Assembly: GCA_019915015.1 (NCBI GenBank)
Contig: JAHBBC010000002.1
Location: 2,976,001 to 3,040,000 of the forward strand
Source of the DNA: Auriscalpium vulgare
Taxonomy: Eukaryota; Basidiomycota; Agaricomycetes; Russulales; Auriscalpiaceae
Direction of reading: 5' to 3'
DNA: 64,000 bases
A program made the translations under genes and the position numbers. Each line of letters starts with the position of its first letter. Positions within the stretch are counted from its first letter, which is position 1. Below, in pieces: positions 60,695 through 64,000 of this stretch. The notes below the pieces were generated by a model. It was not told where the DNA came from and did no database searches. It saw nothing but the letters and a program-made list of their open reading frames with translations.

Positions 60695-62449
60695 ATGCCC
60701 CAGGAAGATGTAGCCTCAAGCGTCATAGTCCGGAATGTCCCCATTGCCTGCCTGTCGCCCGAGTTCCTCATCCTCGTCTTCTCTGCCCTTTCTTCAATCG
60801 ATCGGCCACGGCTAGAACATGCCGAGCTTGACCTTGGATGGCTGAAGGTTACACATGTCTGCCAGCGCTGGCGGAATATCGCCCTTCGTGACCCCGTCCT
60901 CTGGGCTTCCGACGTTGCCCTCCCATCCGTGCTCGGTGACGTCTGGGCCACCGCATTTCTCTCCCGCGCCCAAAACGAGCCGCTTACGGTGACTACATGC
61001 CGTGAGCTCTTCTACTCCGACCACCCAGGGCCCGATGCCCGATTCATCGGCGCAAATCTCGCGCGGACGTGTGCCATCCTGGACCTGCACACCTTCTCTC
61101 ATAACCTCCCCGCCCTCTGCGTGCCCGCGCCGCTCCTCCGCACCCTCAAGCTATGCATTTACGATGAAGCACCGGGCCTCCTCCTGGATGGCCTGTTTGG
61201 CGGCGCGGCAGGCCTGCCGGAGTTGCGGCGCCTGTCTGTGGTCGCATGGGAAGTGCTGTGCTGGACGCCGCTGCTGCTTCAGCAGCTCGTCTCGGTCAAC
61301 ATCACGATGGATGTGAAGGTGCCCGGCGCAGTGCTTGCGTCCATGTTCGCCGCGCTGGGCAGGATGCCCGCGCTGAAGCGGCTGACGCTCGACCTGACCT
61401 CGGAGGACGCTGACGAGGTGCCGGTTACGCGGCTGCCGGCCCTGGGACACCTCATCTCGCGCATCCATCCGCGGACCCGCGTCCAGGATGTGCTGCTCAT
61501 CATCGATCGCCTCGCACTCCCCGCCGACGTCCGCTTCACTGTGGAATATAACATCCACGCGGACAGGCCCCCGGCGCTCTTCCCCGTGAAGAACGCGCTC
61601 ATCGACGCCCGCGGCGCCGCCGTTTCGCGTGCCGTTGTCAAGCTGGCTGCGGGCGGCAGGGGCGACCCCCGCCGGCCGCGCGGTGTGGAGGTGGGCGCGT
61701 GGCGCAGCGGAGACGCGGACGGCCCGCCCGCTCTGCTGCTTCGGTTCAAGGGTTGGAAGCACGTCCCGCACGTGCTCAAGTCCGTGGCATCGACGCACCT
61801 GGAGGCGCTCGCTGTCGCAGGCGACGACGCGCCCGACGCGGCGTGGCTGCATGCGCTCGGGAGCGCGCCTCGGCTGCGTCGCATTGCGCTCACAGGCGGC
61901 GCGGTGCCCCCGTTCTGCACCGCACTCGAGCTTGTCAAGCTGGCTGCGGGCGGCAGGGGCGATCCCCGCCGGCCGCGCGGTGTGGAGGTGGGCGCGTGGC
62001 GCAGCGGAGACGCGGACGGCCCGCCCGCTCTGCTGCTTCGGTTCAAGGGTTGGAAGCACGTCCCGCACGTGCTCAAGTCCGTGGCATCGACGCACCTGGA
62101 GGCGCTCGCTGTCGCAGGCGACGACGCGCCTGACGCGGCGTGGCTGCATGCGCTCGGGAGCGCGCCTCGGCTGCGTCGCATTGCGCTCACAGGCGGCGCG
62201 GTGCCCCCGTTCTGCACCGCACTCGAGCGCGCGCCGGGCGTCCTTCCTGCGCTCGCCACGCTCGTTGTCGACGTCCGCGCGGTCCTCGTGGACTCGTTGC
62301 CGCAGTGCCTCGCGGCGCGGGCGCGGGCCGGGAACGTGCTGAAGGAGTTGGAGGTGGTGGGCTGCCATGAGGATGAGGCTTGTGCGTCCACACTGCAGGC
62401 GGCGGTGCCGGGGCTAGTGATTCGCTGGGGCTGGGAGGCGGAGCCCTGA
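60695..62449 (+). CDS. F-box/LRR-like protein with internal duplication, 584 aa
   Basis: Paralogue of the 31908-33383 gene with few substitutions (MPQEDV... versus MPHEDV...). F-box at residues about 15-70, then the leucine-rich body. It differs by a 297-bp (99-residue) in-frame tandem duplication starting at VKLAAGGRGDPRRPRGVEVG and ending FCTALE, and by an 18-bp deletion (lost HPLASA) near VVDVRAVLVDSLPQ. The reading frame is intact. A 54-nt intron ends three bases upstream of the ATG. Likely SCF substrate receptor, with an altered substrate-binding surface. Confidence 0.88.
   Translation: MPQEDVASSVIVRNVPIACLSPEFLILVFSALSSIDRPRLEHAELDLGWLKVTHVCQRWRNIALRDPVLWASDVALPSVLGDVWATAFLSRAQNEPLTVTTCRELFYSDHPGPDARFIGANLARTCAILDLHTFSHNLPALCVPAPLLRTLKLCIYDEAPGLLLDGLFGGAAGLPELRRLSVVAWEVLCWTPLLLQQLVSVNITMDVKVPGAVLASMFAALGRMPALKRLTLDLTSEDADEVPVTRLPALGHLISRIHPRTRVQDVLLIIDRLALPADVRFTVEYNIHADRPPALFPVKNALIDARGAAVSRAVVKLAAGGRGDPRRPRGVEVGAWRSGDADGPPALLLRFKGWKHVPHVLKSVASTHLEALAVAGDDAPDAAWLHALGSAPRLRRIALTGGAVPPFCTALELVKLAAGGRGDPRRPRGVEVGAWRSGDADGPPALLLRFKGWKHVPHVLKSVASTHLEALAVAGDDAPDAAWLHALGSAPRLRRIALTGGAVPPFCTALERAPGVLPALATLVVDVRAVLVDSLPQCLAARARAGNVLKELEVVGCHEDEACASTLQAAVPGLVIRWGWEAEP
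61637..62230 (+). repeat. 297-bp tandem duplication within F-box gene
   Basis: 61637-61933 and 61934-62230 differ at only a few positions (for example GGCGACCCC/GGCGATCCC and GCGCCCGAC/GCGCCTGAC). The junction lies at CTCGAG. Near identity shows a very recent event. Confidence 0.92.
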
Positions 62450-62465
62450 GGGAGACCGGGAGTGT

Positions 62466-63490
62466 ATAGGGAAAGACGGCGACACGTCGCCGGGGCGCAA
62501 CGCTTGAAGAGCAAGAACACCGAGGTCGGCGCGTGCAGATACGTACCACAAGCTGCCCAGGTTTCCCTCTACATGCATGGCTTTGCATCTTGGAGACTGG
62601 CCGGCGGAATATGACGCTGGATAAGACAAGGGAGGTACAAGGTGGGAACAGGTTGAGAGGACGAGGCGCAGGATGAGAGACGTGGCGGCTGCTGAGGACA
62701 CTGTTAGTGACAAGTAGGAAATGAAATGGACTCCGGGTGCGCACCTTTGATCCCCGAGCTGGGGGTGAAACGGGTTCGAGACACCAGACAGCCAACATAA
62801 CGACGAGGGGTGTCCCGGCGCGAGGCTGCGCGTACGCGAAAATCAGCGTTCGAGCCCGCGTGCACGGAGTCGGATACAACGCACCGACGACAAGCACATA
62901 GGCCTAGCTAACCGGGAGTTCTGGAGCCACCCTATGCCGCTACGTCGTCGAATCTTGCTGCTGACGTGGTTTGCCCCGGGCTTCTGTACTCGTGTCCAGG
63001 GGCAGCGAATCGACGGGGGATCGTGCTAGGTAAAAGTGGAGATATCTTGGCGATTTGTGTGAGCTAAGAGGACAACTCGAGGTCGTGCAAGGCCAAAACT
63101 CACCATGTGCGCGCTAGCATGCCGATTTCGTCGACGCCGCCTCCGCTTCCGCCTCCTCCAATGTTCGCCCTGGACACAACTCGGTGTAGCCTTTGCGGCC
63201 AGCGCGTCGTCGACTCGGTGTCTGCAAAGCGGTGTCGTCTAGTCGCAATGCTGAGCGGGCAGCTGTCAGCCTGGTGGGGAGTCCGTCGAGGTCAGCGCAC
63301 CAACATGGGGAACGCAAAGGCAATTCAGACGCACCACAAGATAAGCCCGTATTCGCGGTGAGTAAGTTCTGCGCGCGGGCTCTTCAAGTTTGCTTGAAGT
63401 TGGCATGAGGGCGGAGCCATGGGTAGATTCTGATATAGAAACACGAGTGGTTGAGCGTTGCTGCCAAGCAGGCCGGCGTCGGAGCTGGGC
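62466..63490 (+). repeat. Unoccupied copy of the segment split by the KDZ element
   Basis: Collinear with 19608-19901 followed by 28430-29235. At about 62690 the sequence reads GCTGAGGACACTGTTAGTG with one GAGGACAC and no transposon. It also carries the short MGNAKAIQTHHK exon (63305-63359). Confidence 0.92.
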
Positions 63491-63502
63491 ATTCGTGAAG
63501 GG

Positions 63503-64000
63503 GCTCCGTTCCCGGATGCGCGGTCAACGACCCGTTCCTTCAAACGGCTCGGTCAAAGGCGACACGGTGCCCCTGTTCTGCGCCGCGCTGAAGCACACCT
63601 CGCGTGTACTTCCTGCGCTCTCCGTGCGCGTTGTCAATGCCCGAACGCTCGAGCTCTCTTTGGCCAAGGAGAATCGTCGTGGACAGGCTGCCGCGGTGCC
63701 TCGCGGTGCCGGCGCCCGCGCGGAATTCCGCGCTGGAGGGGAGCTGGAGGTGGTGGGCTGCCATCAGGACGATAAATTAACGTGCTCGAGCACTGCAGGT
63801 GGTGCTGGTGATTCGTGGCTCGCGCTGAGGTTGGATCACACTGAAATGGGTAACCGGTCACCAGAAAATCTGTATTTGTACAACGTGTAAAAAAAGCATC
63901 GACAACAAAGCAAAAAGGACTAGAAAAGCGTGTAGCACAAGGCCGAAATCAATCGCACGACGTAGGTATCATGCCGAAGGCGCGAATTCCTAGAAGTGCA
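63503..64000 (-). repeat. Inverted duplicate of 44246-44745, running off the window
   Basis: Matches the reverse complement of 44246-44745 up to the last base; the window ends at the position equivalent to 10 bp downstream of the microexon gene's stop codon. Confidence 0.92.
63505..63780 (+). pseudogene. F-box/LRR C-terminal fragment (second copy)
   Basis: VKGDTVPLFCAALKHTSRVL, ALSVRVVNARTLELSLAK, then a shifted frame before GELEVVGCHQDD. Same truncation as at 44440-44731, so the truncation predates the duplication. Confidence 0.75.

Noticed and set aside
61151..62520. Two minus-strand ORFs of about 400 codons opposite the last F-box gene
   Set aside because: Antisense shadows caused by high GC and the internal duplication; no protein features.

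Overview
The window is fungal nuclear DNA from a GC-rich basidiomycete, most likely an Agaricomycete (mushroom or polypore). The support is many GT-AG introns of only 48-65 nt, plus families typical of that class: KDZ transposons with a cysteine cluster, copia and Tad-type retroelements, an rve-type integrase gene, large F-box families and a farnesylated mating-pheromone precursor. I built gene models by hand. For each multi-exon gene called intact, every splice junction keeps the frame.

Left part (1-19.9 kb): a copia element cut by the window edge with its 3' LTR; a small predicted tail-anchored protein; a frame-broken coiled-coil gene; a 141-bp GC-rich minisatellite; a P450 pseudogene; an intact seven-exon gene (12.2-13.9 kb) whose N-terminus copies the histone H3 tail and which carries a PHD-like finger; fragments of UNG1 and PAN2; and an intact integrase-core gene.

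Middle part (19.9-28.4 kb): a complete 8.5-kb KDZ/CxC1 DNA transposon with about 400-bp near-identical terminal inverted repeats, an 8-bp target duplication and three intact genes. It sits in a duplicated segment whose unoccupied copy lies at 62.5-63.5 kb.

Right part (28.4-64 kb): nine F-box/LRR-like loci (five open, one frame-broken, three fragments) spread by direct and inverted segmental duplication; a 3' fragment of an importin KAP123-type gene; a gene (41.1-44.2 kb) whose coiled coil is built from 17 tandem microexons of exactly 21 or 12 nt (7 or 4 residues), with a fragment of a 2OG-oxygenase-like gene in its last intron; a mosaic pseudogene of FPP synthase and KDM4-type JmjC pieces; a 5'-truncated Tad-like LINE with 19-bp target duplications; and a 39-residue pheromone precursor ending in a CaaX box.

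Overall this looks like a fast-evolving, repeat-rich region that collects fragments of housekeeping genes, selfish elements and expanded F-box genes. The three points most worth following are the heptad microexon array, the H3-tail mimic and the KDZ element with its matching empty site.
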